64,000 nt of DNA from Phytophthora colocasiae (GCA_018806915.1 JAGKQI010000105.1:992001-1056000); one strand, 5' to 3'. Counted from the first letter of the stretch, positions 51,017-61,783 are shown. Notes: generated by a model not told the origin, from the sequence alone. A program made the numbers and translations.

Positions 51017-52661
51017 CACCGACGGACAGAATGCAACTGCCACCTTCCCGCACTGTAGCATAGGATTTGCCAGACTACCGAATTACTAGCAACGGTACTA
51101 AAATTTAACAGACAGCTCTATTATGCACTAAAAGTTGGCCCCGAGCGCCTTGTTAAATGCACTCGTAACCGTGTGACCCTCGATTGATTCCCACGCCGAA
51201 ATGGCGCGCTTTATCGTAGCCATGCGTTTTTCCTTTGCAGTCGTAGCCGCGGTGTTCTCTACCAGCCACAGTGCCTTAAGATTTGCTTTCAGTGGCCCCA
51301 TAATGCCGACATCTAACGGCTGGCAAACCGAAGTCGCGTTCTTCGGCAACGGCTGCAGCACAGCCGAATGCTCATCCGACACAATTGCCTTAGACTCGCC
51401 CGAAACGTGGCACTCTAAATTGTCCACAAGAAGTAAGGATGACCTTGCAATGTTGTTGCAGCAGCGTCCGTAGATAAAACTTCCACACCCGAGCATCCAT
51501 CCAAGCCTTTGTTTGGACAATATAAACGTGTCCTAAATTTAAATCAATTAGTTATGGATTTACAACAACAAAAAATTTAACGAACCTTCAGGGTAGGTCA
51601 GCAGTTCTTCCTTCTCGATGACACCGTTAGCCTCACCGCGCACGATGAAAAGCAGCGGGAACTTCAAACCATCACCACGAACAGTGCACACTGCCGTTAA
51701 TCGAGCTGAATGTTTTTGCTGTGCGGTTATAGCAGACGACTTGCCCTTCTCGGACAGAATTTTCCCCGGCGGTGAGTCGAAGTATATGACGGTCTCGTCG
51801 CAATTAAAAACTTTATCAGGAGCATAATTTCCGTAGTGTGCTCTAAAAAACACAGCAAACTTTTCTTGAACTTCCACTAAATCCTCTAGTTTTTCCTGTA
51901 AGGCACAAACCAAAGGGCGAAAACGTTAGATTATGATGCCGTACATTTATACAACACATAGTAGCACTTTTACCTTTAAGCCATGCGGGGTTTGCTGCGT
52001 GAAGCCGTGCCGGTACGCGAAGCGGCGAAGCAGCCTAAGCAGTGACTGGTACGCTGTGATTTCGTCCTTCTTGCCCTTCATGTATTCTTTTAGCCAATCG
52101 GTGCGTTCGTCCCGGATGTACGCCACCATTATGGAGGCAGTCAAGGGCCTGCTGTCGCGACGAGTGTCCTTCATAAAGCAAATGAGCTCCATGCTGAACA
52201 GTATGCTCTCGGGTCGTCCTGGCGCGCGAGACAGCGGCTTCTCACTGCCCTTAAATGCGAAGATGTCGTCAGCGCTTTTACGCCAAGTAGTGTACGTCCA
52301 ACGCGGAATTTTTTTTGTGCCTTGGCGGCCTCGCGCTGACTGAGACCCTCTCCTGCAAGCAGAACACGGCGCTTCTCGCGCATTGAGTAGTGCTGACGAC
52401 GCTGTTGTGGGAAGACATCGTCCAGGAGACCAGCAATTGGTGCCTCCTCTGACACGTCCAGTGCTTCTTCGGCTGGCGGCTCCGAGGGAGGCTCTGTCGT
52501 TGCCTCCATTTTTACGAAGTGACTGGCGCAGAATTAGAGCGGCGATTTAGTGTTTCGATGTGGTGTTTTGAGCAATCGGATTGGTTAATAAATTGATCAG
52601 ACAATCACGTGCGCCCGTTTTTCGTTGCATTTAGGTGGTAGTTGCGTTCTGTCCGTCGCTG
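51017..52661 (-). mobile_element. pogo-like DNA transposon, copy A (1645 bp), inserted in copia-3 RT
   Basis: The 29-bp TIRs (CACCGACGGACAG... and CAGCGACGGACAG..., 26 of 29 identical) are flanked by TA (51015-51016, 52662-52663). Removing the element and one TA restores the RT codons CLYY/RYKAGVLIVMGVYVDD. The transposase gene reads on the minus strand. Confidence 0.95.
51128..52509 (-). pseudogene. pogo-type (DDE_1) transposase, copy A
   Basis: ATG at 52509 opens an acidic N terminus and a Psq-like helix-turn-helix (MREKRRVLLAGEGLSQREAA). An A8 run (52309-52316) leaves the frame one base short for the continuation (IPRWTYTTWRKSADDIFAFK). Then FMKDTRRDSRPLTASIMVAY, an intron, FNCDETVIYFDSPPGKILSE (first Asp), an intron, LLLVDNLECHVSGES (second Asp) and VCQPLDVGIMGPLKANL (third Asp). 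A one-base shift before LLLVDN is also needed. All three catalytic Asp remain. Confidence 0.85.
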
Positions 52662-52663
52662 TA

Positions 52664-52960
52664 CAGGTACAAGGCTGGGGTGCTCATAGTGATGGGCGTC
52701 TATGTAGATGATCTGCTCGTGACGGGGGCACAGCAACACGCTGTGGATGTGTTCTTCAAAGAACTGAAGTCGCTGGACATTAAGGACTTGGGGTGTGCTC
52801 ACAAGTTCCTGGCAATGAGGCTGGAGTACAGCGAGGACTACGGGTACGACCTGGATCAGGAGGTGACAATAGACGAGTTGCTGCAGGCGTACGGGTTAGT
52901 AGAAGGCACACGTGGTGCGAGCACCTATTGGTGAAGACTGGAGGAAGTTCGCGATGTGTC
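52664..52960 (+). pseudogene. copia-3 RT second half, repeat unit A
   Basis: RYKAGVLIVM and VYVDDLLVTGAQQHAVDVFF give the catalytic YVDD, then DLGCAHKFLAMRLEYSEDYG and IDELLQAYGL. The unit ends abruptly at 52960 (GATGTGTC) and joins CTGAGGACGG, the start of unit B. Confidence 0.88.
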
Positions 52961-54158
52961 CTGAGGACGGATTCAGGAGGAGAATATCAAAATGTAGATC
53001 TGTTTTGCAAGACCACGGGGGTTGCGAGGCGGCGCAGTGAGGCCAACAATCAGGCCAGCGGGAAGGCAGAACGGATGCATCGCACCGTGATGAACATGAC
53101 GCGCTGTAAAGTTTTTGCGTGCGGGCCCCTTTAAGCTTTTGGGGGATGCGGTACAGTACGCTACATACTCAATCGTGCGCCGACTAACGCAAATCCTGGA
53201 CGGGAGGAAGTCAAAGGCTACAGAGTGTACTTACCAAGGACAAGAAGGTGGTGACGTCGCAGCACGTGAGGAACATCGAGACGCTGAACAAGGCACAGAA
53301 CCTCCAGGTGCAGCAACTGTATCAGGACGACGACGAAGCCGAGGCTGAGGAGGAGTCCGAAGCGCGCAGCGGAGCTGCGAAACAAAGCGGCAACAGCAAG
53401 AAGAGCGTGGAAGAGGCCGCGGAAAGGGGCGCAAGAAGAGCTCTAAGACGAAGGGAAACCTGGACGAGAGAAAACATGTGACTCGTTCAGTGGCGAAGGC
53501 TGCTGGGGCTGACTCGCCTGAGGCAGATCAGCAGGATACGGCGGCGGAAAGTGTCGTGAACAACGTTCTTGAGCTGGATCTCAAGTACTACACGGACGCC
53601 ATACGCAGCCAGCAGAAAATCGGCTGGGAGAAGGCTATGGTGGATGAGCTCAGAGCTCTGGAAGACAATGGTGTGTGGAAGGGTGCGGCTACCGAAGGAG
53701 TGCGAATTCTGCGCATCAAGTTGGTGTACAAAGGAAGCTGGACGCGGAAGGAACTGAGCGGCTCAAGGCTCGACCTGTTGCCTGCGGAAACGAGCGGACG
53801 TTTGGAGTTAACTACAGCGTAACGTTTGCTGCAGTCATCGACATGACTAGCGTTAAGGTGATATTCGTACTTGCGAGGAAGTGGCGCGTGCCCGCCAAGC
53901 ATGGCGACGTGCCAAACGCCTATGTGAAGGCGGACAAGGAGGAAGACTTGCGTATCTATATAAAGGTACCTCGAGGAATGAAGATCCCTGAGGAGATTCT
54001 AAAAGGCTCAACGTGGAATCAGACGCCAAGGCGGCACTAGAGCTAAGGAAGGCGTTGTACGGGCTGAAACAAGCGGGTCGCCTTTGGAGCAAGCTACTGC
54101 ACTCGAAGCTCGTGGATATTGGCTTCCAGCAAAGCCTCGTGGATATGTGCTTGTACTA
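52961..54158 (+). pseudogene. copia-3 integrase-RT segment, repeat unit B
   Basis: Repeats 49663-51016 with small indels, including a loss of roughly 150 bp near 53203 that removes TPQLGKIVIFGSP. The part 53780-54158 is virtually identical to unit A, whereas 52961-53780 has many small differences. Ends at DMCLYY where the second pogo sits. Confidence 0.87.
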
Positions 54159-55840
54159 CACCGACGGACAGAATGCAACTGCCACCTTCCCGCACTGTAG
54201 CATAGGATTTGCCAGACTACCGAATTACTAGCAACGGTACTAAAATTTAACAGACAGCTCTATTATGCACTAAAGTTGGCCCCGAGCGCCTTGTTAAATG
54301 CACTCGTAACCGTGTGACTCGATTGATTGATTGTCAATCAACCGTGTGACCCTCGATTGATTCCCACGCCGAAATGGCGCGCTTTATCGTAGCCATGCGT
54401 TTTTCCTTTGCAGTCGTAGCCGCGGTGTTCTCTACCAGCCACAGTGCCTTAAGATTTGCTTTCAGTGGCCCCATAATGCCGACATCTAACGGCTGGCAAA
54501 CCGAAGTCGCGTTCTTCGGCAACGGCTGCAGCACAGCCGAATGCTCATCCGACACAATTGCCTTAGACTCGCCCGAAACGTGGCACTCTAAATTGTCCAC
54601 AAGAAGTAAGGATGACCTTGCAATGTTGTTGCAGCAGCGTCCGTAGATAAAACTTCCACACCCGAGCATCCATCCAAGCCTTTGTTTGGACAATATAAAC
54701 GTGTCCTAAATTTAAATCAATTAGTTATGGATTTACAACAACAAAAAATTTAACGAACCTTCAGGGTAGGTCAGCAGTTCTTCCTTCTCGATGACACCGT
54801 TAGCCTCACCGCGCACGATGAAAAGCAGCGGGAACTTCAAACCATCACCACGAACAGTGCACACTGCCGTTAATCGAGCTGAATGTTTTTGCTGTGCGGT
54901 TATAGCAGACGACTTGCCCTTCTCGGACAGAATTTTCCCCGGCGGTGAGTCGAAGTATATGACGGTCTCGTCGCAATTAAAAACTTTATCAGGAGCATAA
55001 TTTCCGTAGTGTGCTCTAAAAAACACAGCAAACTTTTCTTGAACTTCCACTAAATCCTCTAGTTTTTCCTGTAAGGCACAAACCAAAGGGCGAAAACGTT
55101 AGATTATGATGCCGTACATTTATACAACACATAGTAGCACTTTTACCTTTAAGCCATGCGGGGTTTGCTGCGTGAAGCCGTGCCGGTACGCGAAGCGGCG
55201 AAGCAGCCTAAGCAGTGACTGGTACGCTGTGATTTCGTCCTTCTTGCCCTTCATGTATTCTTTTAGCCAATCGGTGCGTTCGTCCCGGATGTACGCCACC
55301 ATTATGGAGGCAGTCAAGGGCCTGCTGTCGCGACGAGTGTCCTTCATAAAGCAAATGAGCTCCATGCTGAACAGTATGCTCTCGGGTCGTCCTGGCGCGC
55401 GAGACAGCGGCTTCTCACTGCCCTTAAATGCGAAGATGTCGTCAGCGCTTTTACGCCAAGTAGTGTACGTCCAACGCGGAATTTTTTTTGTGCCTTGGCG
55501 GCCTCGCGCTGACTGAGACCCTCTCCTGCAAGCAGAACACGGCGCTTCTCGCGCATTGAGTAGTGCTGACGACGCTGTTGTGGTTGCGAGAAGACATCGT
55601 CCAGGAGACCAGCAATTGGTGCCTCCTCTGACACGTCCAGTGCTTCTTCGGCTGGCGGCTCCGAGGGAGGCTCTGTCGTTGCCTCCATTTTTACGAAGTG
55701 ACTGGCGCAGAATTAGAGCGGCGATTTAGTGTTTCGATGTGGCGTTTTGAGCAATCGGATTGGTTAATAAATTGATCAGACAATCACGTGCGCCCGTTTT
55801 TCGTTGCATTTAGGTGGTAGTTGCGTTCTGTCCGTCGCTG
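54159..55840 (-). mobile_element. pogo-like DNA transposon, copy B (1682 bp)
   Basis: Same TIRs, TA flanks (54157-54158, 55841-55842) and position in RT as copy A. It differs by an extra ~33-bp partial duplication near 54320-54352, a 6-bp insertion near 55582 and a few bases, so it was copied by duplication of the host segment rather than by a second jump. Confidence 0.95.
54334..55688 (-). pseudogene. pogo-type transposase, copy B
   Basis: Same gene as copy A with identical A8 run and frame breaks. The C terminus differs because the 33-bp duplication adds a stop after WESIEGHTVD, replacing TSAFNKALGANF. Catalytic Asp residues (NCDET, LLLVDN, QPLDVG) are the same. Confidence 0.85.
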
Positions 55841-55842
55841 TA

Positions 55843-56820
55843 CAGGTACAAGGCTGGGGTGCTCATAGTGATGAGCGTCTATGTAGATGATCTGCTCGTG
55901 ACGGGGGCACAGCAACACGCTGTGGATGTGTTCTTCAAAGAACTGAAGTCGCTGGACATTAAGGACTTGGGGTGTGCTCACAAGTTCCTGGCAATGAGGC
56001 TGGAGTACAGCGAGGACTACGGGTACGACCTGGATCAGGAGGTGACAATAGACGAGTTGCTGCAGGCGTACGGGTTAGAGAAGGCACACGCGGTGCGAGC
56101 ACCTATTGGTGAAGACTGGAGTGAAGTTCGCGATGTGTCGACGGAGCTGCGACCATGAGGACCTTTCAGGCGTTGGTCGGAAGTTTGCTTTGGATCGCAC
56201 GCTGTACAAGGCCGGACATTGCTTTCGCGGTCCAGAAAGCCACCCGAAGGACGCACTCTCCGACAGTCGCGGATTGAAAGTTAGCGAAGCCTACCTAGCT
56301 GGAACGAAGTCGCTGAAGCTGCGTATGAAAGGAGTCGGTGGTGTAAACCCATCGCTGAGCGTGATAGGATTCAGTGATGTGGACTATGCTGTAGACAAAG
56401 TTGACAGGAAGTCGACTACGGGAGGCCTCGTAACAGTGGATGGCATGCCCATCAGTTGGATCTGTAAGAAGCAGGGCGGTGTCTCGCTTTCCGCTATGGA
56501 GGCTGAGTACACCACCGCGTCCGTGGTAGCGCAGGAGATGCTCGGAGTATGGGAGCTTCTTCTGTTAAAGGTGCCGCTGGAGGTGCCAATTGAGCTGCGC
56601 GTGGACAATCCAGCCGCGCTGAAATCGCTCGGAGGAGAGCAGTAGTCAGGGAAGGCGAAGCACATCGACGTACGAACTAAATTTGTCGGAGACTACGTGA
56701 GGCGTGGGGTGCTGCCTAGAAACCAAGGATATGCCAGCACGAAAGCGATGAGTGCGCCAAGAATGATTGAGCTGCGAGCTCGAGTCGGACTACATTGAGG
56801 ATATAGAAAACTCGCTGAAA
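55843..56820 (+). pseudogene. copia-3 RT second half and RNase H, repeat unit B and beyond
   Basis: RT continues with VYVDDLLVTGAQQHAVDVFF to IDELLQAYGLEKAHAVRAPI (55814-56158). The RNase H frame (56106-56645) has FSDVDYAVDKVDRKSTTGGL, ISWICKKQGGVSLSAMEAEY and a stop at 56643-56645. KHIDVRTKFVGDYVRRGVLP follows to about 56797. The frame breaks at 56139 and after GGEQ. Confidence 0.88.
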
Positions 56821-56837
56821 TCGTCGACGAGGAGGAG

Positions 56838-57083
56838 TGTTGAAAGTGGGACTTGCACGGTATGAAGATCTGGTGGGAACGCCGGCCATTTCAGGCGGAG
56901 GTAGCAGTAGTTGTACAGTCAGGGTAAGCTCTCTAATCACACTCTCCATTTTGCGTATCAAGACACAGGCTGATACCAACGTACCATTCCAACCCTCCGA
57001 TCTGCGTGGTCAGCAAGCACAGCACAGCACCTGCATTCATCTCGGCGACAGGACATTTCCCCTTTGAGAACTGGAGGCCAACA
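56838..57083 (+). repeat. putative 3' LTR of copia-3 (end uncertain)
   Basis: After a purine tract (GAGGAGGAG, ~56829-56837) comes TGTTGAAAGTGGG. A CAACA end occurs at 57079-57083, giving ~246 bp, but no second LTR is available for comparison. Confidence 0.5.
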
Positions 57084-57703
57084 ATAGGAGGAAGTTCGAG
57101 GCTGCGGAGTGGTGGGAGATGGAAGCCTCGTACTGGGGAAGACAGTAGCTGGAGGCATGAAGCCTGTTTGTAGCTGGAAGCCACGCAGAGCTGGCTGGAG
57201 TCGACGATGTTTTGGAGCGGAGGCTGGTCCTCTTGGGTCGCCAGCTGAAACAGGTACACGGAGGGGAGGGGGGCTTTACTGTCGGCAAGTCGCGGGGTTT
57301 CATAGTTGGCAGGTAGCGAGTGCACGCCGCGCAGCACACACAGAGCGTCGTGAACTAGTGGTAGAGATTTTGTGTTGAAGACAAAGTCTCAGTCGTTCAT
57401 GTTGGGAATTGTGTTACAAGCGGCCGTGCAAACCCGAGTTGGACTAGCTTTGCAAGTACCATTCGCTCGGTTTTCTTCGTGTCTTTGAACGCCATTTTCA
57501 ACGCGAAGAGAAACTTTGCCCCACGCACCGCAAAATCCCCTCGAGACGAGTTATGTTTTCACAATGCGCTTCAGGCCGGCCTACCTTCATGACGAAGAAA
57601 GGGCCGTCAGAAAAATCTTGGTATTTATTTTAGCTCCGCAGCCCGACTCGTAGACACCAGAAGCTTTAGGTGGTGGGGTCTCGTACAGAACCCCCCCCCC
57701 CCC
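57084..57703. other. unassigned DNA with a poly-C run
   Basis: No domain-bearing ORF. A ~14-base C run (about 57690-57704) is followed by a small inverted repeat AACGGG-TGT-CCCGTT. Confidence 0.45.
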
Positions 57704-58138
57704 TTAACGGGTGTCCCGTTGTACTTCACCTCCTTTTTCTGAGTTTCCTTGTTTCTCCTTCCCCGTTTTCTCGTGCTTAACCTCCAATTTGACAAACATA
57801 TACCAGTCTGAAGTCAAGAGAGCAACAAACTGGAGCATTCGCAAGTCAAGAATCGCATATTCGAGTCGTAGATATGTTTTGTCAGAATTGCTTGTGATCG
57901 GATCCGTAGTTAGACGAGTTCCGTGACGATCTACCACTAACCACTCTCCATGGAAGTGGTCGTTCACAATCTCTGTCAGGTCCCGTGTTCCTTTGTGCAT
58001 TTTGTCTCTCAAATTTGTCCAGGGCACAAAGGGTACTCCTTCGTGGAATTGTACCGATGGGAAAACCTTCACAACGTCGCGTAGCAGCCAGTGCTCGACT
58101 ATATTCTGAGTGTTCCACTGGAATATTCCTGGTTGCAT
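57704..58138 (-). CDS. hypothetical protein, 144 residues
   Basis: ATG 58138 (minus), single exon, ending in a Lys/Glu-rich tail. The body reads VVKVFPSVQFHEGVPFVPWT, DHFHGEWLVVDRHGTRLTTD and LRLEYAILDLRMLQFVALL, globular in composition. I do not recognise the family. It shares a ~140-bp divergent upstream region with the Rap1-like locus. The 3' end overlaps the poly-C area, so the final codons may be affected by errors. Confidence 0.5.
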   Translation of the reverse strand: MQPGIFQWNTQNIVEHWLLRDVVKVFPSVQFHEGVPFVPWTNLRDKMHKGTRDLTEIVNDHFHGEWLVVDRHGTRLTTDPITSNSDKTYLRLEYAILDLRMLQFVALLTSDWYMFVKLEVKHEKTGKEKQGNSEKGGEVQRDTR

Positions 58139-58293
58139 TGCGTCAATTGGCGGTAAATACTAATATCACTACCGACAGACCCTCTGAATGTAGATAGTGT
58201 ATTCAACTCTTACGTTTACCAAATTATAGAGGGTTCGTTTTTGCTGATCATTTACAAGGGTTAATCTAACTCTCTGTGGAGCAACGGATTCTC

Positions 58294-58686
58294 ATGGCCA
58301 AGGCAGCGGTAGGCTTCTACGTTGTGAGTGGGGTAAATGACAGACTGAAACCTAATGTGATTGCAGGCTACTACACGTGCTCGACTACTGGAGCAAGAGG
58401 GATGAGGACGAGCAGGAGGTTCAGAGACAGGAAGTCATCACCTAGTGCTCGAAGCAGATCCACTTTGACAGGCTTTTCCACCGTCGAGGCAGAAGAAGTT
58501 GAAGCTCCAGTGAAAGAGGTAGGAGGGCAAAAGCCGAGTAGAAGGAGAACGCGATCTCGTAAGCAGACAACTCCACTCCAGATTTCACAGCGGATTCGTT
58601 CAAATGACGGCGATTCCAGTGAGAACATTACGCCTCCACGTCCTGTTTTCGACATCGCAGCCCTCATCTGTAACTCGAGCTGAACT
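58294..58686 (+). pseudogene. possible N-terminal part of the Rap1-like gene, frame-broken
   Basis: A frame from ATG 58294 to TGA ~58683 is rich in Arg/Ser/Thr (RRRTRSRKQTTPLQISQRIR). A second frame carries LVVSAKQQKRKRDKTIQQNS, an NLS-like basic patch. Neither joins in frame to the domain at 58689-59306. No BRCT or Myb domain is evident. Either introns I cannot place or indels lie here. Confidence 0.4.
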
Positions 58687-58688
58687 GG

Positions 58689-59306
58689 TTGTTTCTGCGA
58701 AGCAGCAAAAGCGGAAGAGAGATAAAACTATCCAGCAGAATTCCCAGCCAAGAGTCCCAAACTGTCAAAAGTGACCCTGATCAAGGAAGAGAGGTCGGTG
58801 GAGTCTACTTCACGAGTGTGTGGGCCACGACCGTTAATGACCGAAGCAAAAGGTGCTTGCTGCAGCGCTTCTTTGCATGTCCAAGTGGAGTTGAATCAAG
58901 CTCCAGTGAGCAGATGGATGACACTTCCGTTGCTGCTTTCGAAGGAGTTGACAACAGCGAAAGCATCGTTGACCCACAGCAATCAAAAGCGCAAGAAGCG
59001 ACAGAGGAAGAAGCCGACGTCATTCTCTGCCAGCTCCAGCTTGACACGCATCAAGATCTGCAATCTGTACTTCATGCTTTGTATTACTTCAGCGGGGACG
59101 TGGAGAAGGCCCAGCGGTTCTTGAGAAGAGCTTCACCGCCCGACATTTGGTGTTCAGAAGACGATCTGCTGCTTACAAACCTGTTGACAGAAGACAAGAC
59201 GGATCTCTCCAGTGTTGACGAAGCTCTGGCTAGTGGTGACTTTGTCTCGTTACAAGAACCTCGCGACTCGGCTGCGCTTTTGAAACGCGTTAAGTTTTTG
59301 AAGTGA
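58689..59306 (+). CDS. Rap1 (TERF2IP) C-terminal-like protein, 3' part
   Basis: The last ~100 residues match the Rap1 C-terminal domain layout: EADVILCQLQLDTHQDLQSV (helices), YYFSGDVEKAQRFLRRA, then PDIWCSEDDLLLTNLLTEDK (the W-[ST]-xx-D-D block seen in human TERF2IP as IWSRQDDIDL) and LLKRVKFLK (compare ARRIEFRK). Rap1 associates with telomere proteins. The upstream 100 residues are acidic and Ser-rich. The frame has no ATG in an obvious start position. Assignment is by pattern memory and needs a profile search. Confidence 0.5.
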   Translation: MFLRSSKSGREIKLSSRIPSQESQTVKSDPDQGREVGGVYFTSVWATTVNDRSKRCLLQRFFACPSGVESSSSEQMDDTSVAAFEGVDNSESIVDPQQSKAQEATEEEADVILCQLQLDTHQDLQSVLHALYYFSGDVEKAQRFLRRASPPDIWCSEDDLLLTNLLTEDKTDLSSVDEALASGDFVSLQEPRDSAALLKRVKFLK

Positions 59307-59364
59307 TGCTGTCGAGAGCTAATATATGGTACGTGCACTGAAATCATGCGTGCGTGGCGTTCGA

Positions 59365-60288
59365 CTAGCAATACTCTTGGTTTCCTACGGTGGTCGAAGC
59401 TGTTGTATCTGGTTGTCGTGATTCGAGCCACTGATACAGCCACTCGTAGGTGGTCAAGCCTCGGAATGCGATATAGAGGTGGAAGGTGCCGAGTACCAGC
59501 AGGAAGAAGAGTTCAAGCAGTGGCAGGACCGAGAGGATGCACAGCATCGCAGCTCGAGTCTTCTTGCTATCGTCTTGGCCAGGTGCTAACAAGCATGAAA
59601 TGGCGTAACCCGTGACGATCTGTTGAGTGAGCAGCAGCAGCGTAGAACACGACAGCAGACCCACGAACAACGGGTAGTTTCGTGTCCCAATGCACGTGTT
59701 GAGGTAGATGCAGTGGTGGTCGTAGCCAGGGACGCACTTGTTGCATCGGCCGCAATGTCTCGTGTCGGACGTGAGAGCGAGGCGTCCGCAGTCTCTGCAA
59801 GTTGCTACGACTGGATGAGACGTCAAGAGCTCCGGACTCGCTTTCACGTCGGACGCGACGCTGAGAGCAACAGGCGGCACAGCTACAGCTTTTGCCTCTT
59901 GCGTCTCTTGATGTCTTGGTTGTCCTGGGTCAAAGCGAGAGATCTACAGCAGCAGCAGCAGAAGAAGAAGAAGAAACAGTTAGTTAGGTACGCAGTAGCA
60001 GCTCCTGCAGCGTACAATGACAAACAGTAGAGTGGTGATGGCGAATTGCACGCTGTAGAGAGGTAGAACGGCCGAATAGACGAGAACAGGCAGCTCCTGC
60101 ACGCTGAAGCCGTAGAAAACCACTGCCGAGAGCAGTTCAATAGCCACCACCTGCACGTCATTTCCAGTCAAATAAACAAAACAAAACGGAGCTCTTCCAT
60201 TCACTTTTTGAAGAACGAAGCGCACCGCAATTTGTGACGGGTGCAACGGAGCTTCACAGCCATGCCGACGAGCAGCTCCCGACGGCAT
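59365..60288 (-). CDS. DHHC palmitoyltransferase, 2-3 exons
   Basis: Exon 60288-59992 and exon 59943-59365 (intron GTACC...TGTAG) give 291 residues; an optional in-frame 54-nt intron near 60201-60148 would shorten it. N-terminal hydrophobic helices (VVAIELLSAVVFYGF, VLVYSAVLPLYSVQFAITTL) precede the cysteine-rich domain CRDCGRLALTSDTRHCGRCN with the catalytic GYDHHCIYLNTCIG. Two more membrane segments follow (FVGLLSCSTLLLLTQQIVTG, MLCILSVLPLLELFFLLVLG) and TTYEW resembles the TTxE motif. It S-acylates membrane proteins. Start lies 48 bp from the divergent QTRT2 ATG. Confidence 0.9.
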
Positions 60289-60336
60289 TTGAGACTGAGA
60301 AAGTCGTACTTAGTAGGCAGCTAGAACGACTGGAGA

Positions 60337-61783
60337 ATGAAGACGCGCGTGGAGGAATCCCCGACCAGCGGCGAGATGTTACAGCGCACGGCCAAGACGA
60401 CGCTCTCACGCGCCAATGCGCTGTTCAATAGGACGCAGACGCCGTGTTACTTGCCTACGAGCATCGTTGGGAATGTACCGCACTTGACGCCTGACAATTG
60501 CAGCAAAGTGCAGGATCTGACAGCTCAAGTGGTGGACTACGCTGACATGTACGTCGTTGTCTAATGATTTCTCTCTCTTTGTTATTAACTCTTAGTATAT
60601 GCATTAGCTCTGGTCTGGTGCAGCTTGCGACGAACACGAAGCGGCCTTTTCGAGATCTTCTGAACGTCAACGACTACGAGTTGGTGCTGTCGGCTAGAGA
60701 CTACATCAGTGAATCTGTACGTGGAACTACATGTGTAGATGGAAGGTATACGATAACTGACTGTGTGTTGTACAGAACCCACCGAGCTCCAAGGCCACCG
60801 GCTTCATGATCGAGACGAGCGGAGGCCGACGTGCTGTATCTGTTGATGAATTCATGCAGGCGACGGCTCTGTTACAGCCGGAGATGGTGGTGCCGCTTGC
60901 AGATGAAATTCCCATCGAGAAAGGTCGGAACCGACATCGCGCTGCTGTGCAGACGTCGCTGGATTGGCTGGATGCGTGTCAGGCTCTCAATTCTTCGCGG
61001 ACCCCCATGTGCGGCGTAGTGGTCGGCGGAAACGACCAGACGTTGCGGCGGATGAGTGCGGGCGAGACGTGCAAGCGCGACATCCAGGCGGTTCTTCTCA
61101 GTGGATTAGGATCGTGCACGGACAGATCAAAACGTCTGGAGCTGATCGATGCCATCGTGAGCGAGCTCACTCCAGCGTTACTTCCGCGTGTCATCACTGG
61201 GATCGGCCACCCACTGGACGTACTAGACACTGTCAATCGAGGCATCGACGCCTTCGTGTCGCCCTACCCGGCTACTGTCACTAAGGCAGGCTCTGCATTG
61301 ATCTTCTGGATCAGTGACGAAGACGATGGAAGTATGGCGAGTGAACGCAACGTAGAGCGAGAACGCTCTGGTGGAGTGTTGCATCTGCGCGAAAAGCGGT
61401 TCGCTACAGACTTCGGTCCGTTGATGGAGGGCTGTAACTGCTTCGCCTGCCAGAAGTACACTCGAGCGTACATCCACCACCTGCTGAACGTCCGTGAGAT
61501 GTTGGGCGACATCCTGCTGTATCTTCACAACCTGCAACACTACTATCGCTTCTTCCGGGAGATCCGAACGGCCATCAACACCGACCGCTTCGTCGCCTTC
61601 CACACTGCGTTCAGTACGAAGTTTCAAGAGAAGGAGTCAAGTGCACCGCCACTTATTATCCCTGCAGCGATCCAAGAGCGGAAACGTAAGGTGGATGAGG
61701 AGAAGGAGGCGGTTAAAGAGATCAAGACGAAAGCTGCAACGGCCAAGCACGAAGCTGCAATGTTGAAGCGTCCTCGACCCTAA
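60337..61783 (+). CDS. QTRT2: queuine tRNA-ribosyltransferase accessory subunit 2, 3 exons
   Basis: Exons 60337-60548, 60596-60716 and 60776-61783 give 446 residues. With QTRT1 it forms the heterodimer that swaps guanine for queuine at wobble position 34 of His, Asn, Asp and Tyr tRNAs. Seen: TPCYLPTSIVGNVPHLTPDN near the start (~residues 35-54), GRRAVSVDEFMQATALLQPE, RVITGIGHPLDVLDTVNRGI, and the zinc site GCNCFACQKYTRAYIHHLLN (CxCxxC ... H). The C terminus is Lys/Glu-rich. QTRT2 typically lacks the catalytic Asp pair of QTRT1; I judge subunit 2 from the GHPLDVLD and zinc region context. Divergent from the DHHC gene. Confidence 0.85.

Larger units (their letters stand above)
47566..57083 (+). 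mobile_element. copia-3, with an internal tandem duplication and two pogo insertions
   Basis: Gag, protease, integrase, RT and RNase H of one Ty1/copia element, but the segment 49663-52960 (3298 bp) is repeated at 52961-56139 (3179 bp). Each repeat carries the same pogo transposon at the same TA in RT. Frame breaks shared by both repeats (for example the stop after [13 protein letters not shown]) predate the duplication. A 3' LTR start is seen at 56838 after a purine tract. No 5' LTR was found; 57083 is a guess from the first CAACA. Confidence 0.85.

Noticed and set aside
56838..57420. Longer 3' LTR of copia-3, ending near 57412 (GTTACA)
   Set aside because: No partner LTR; either CAACA at 57083 or later ends are possible, so only the start is trusted.
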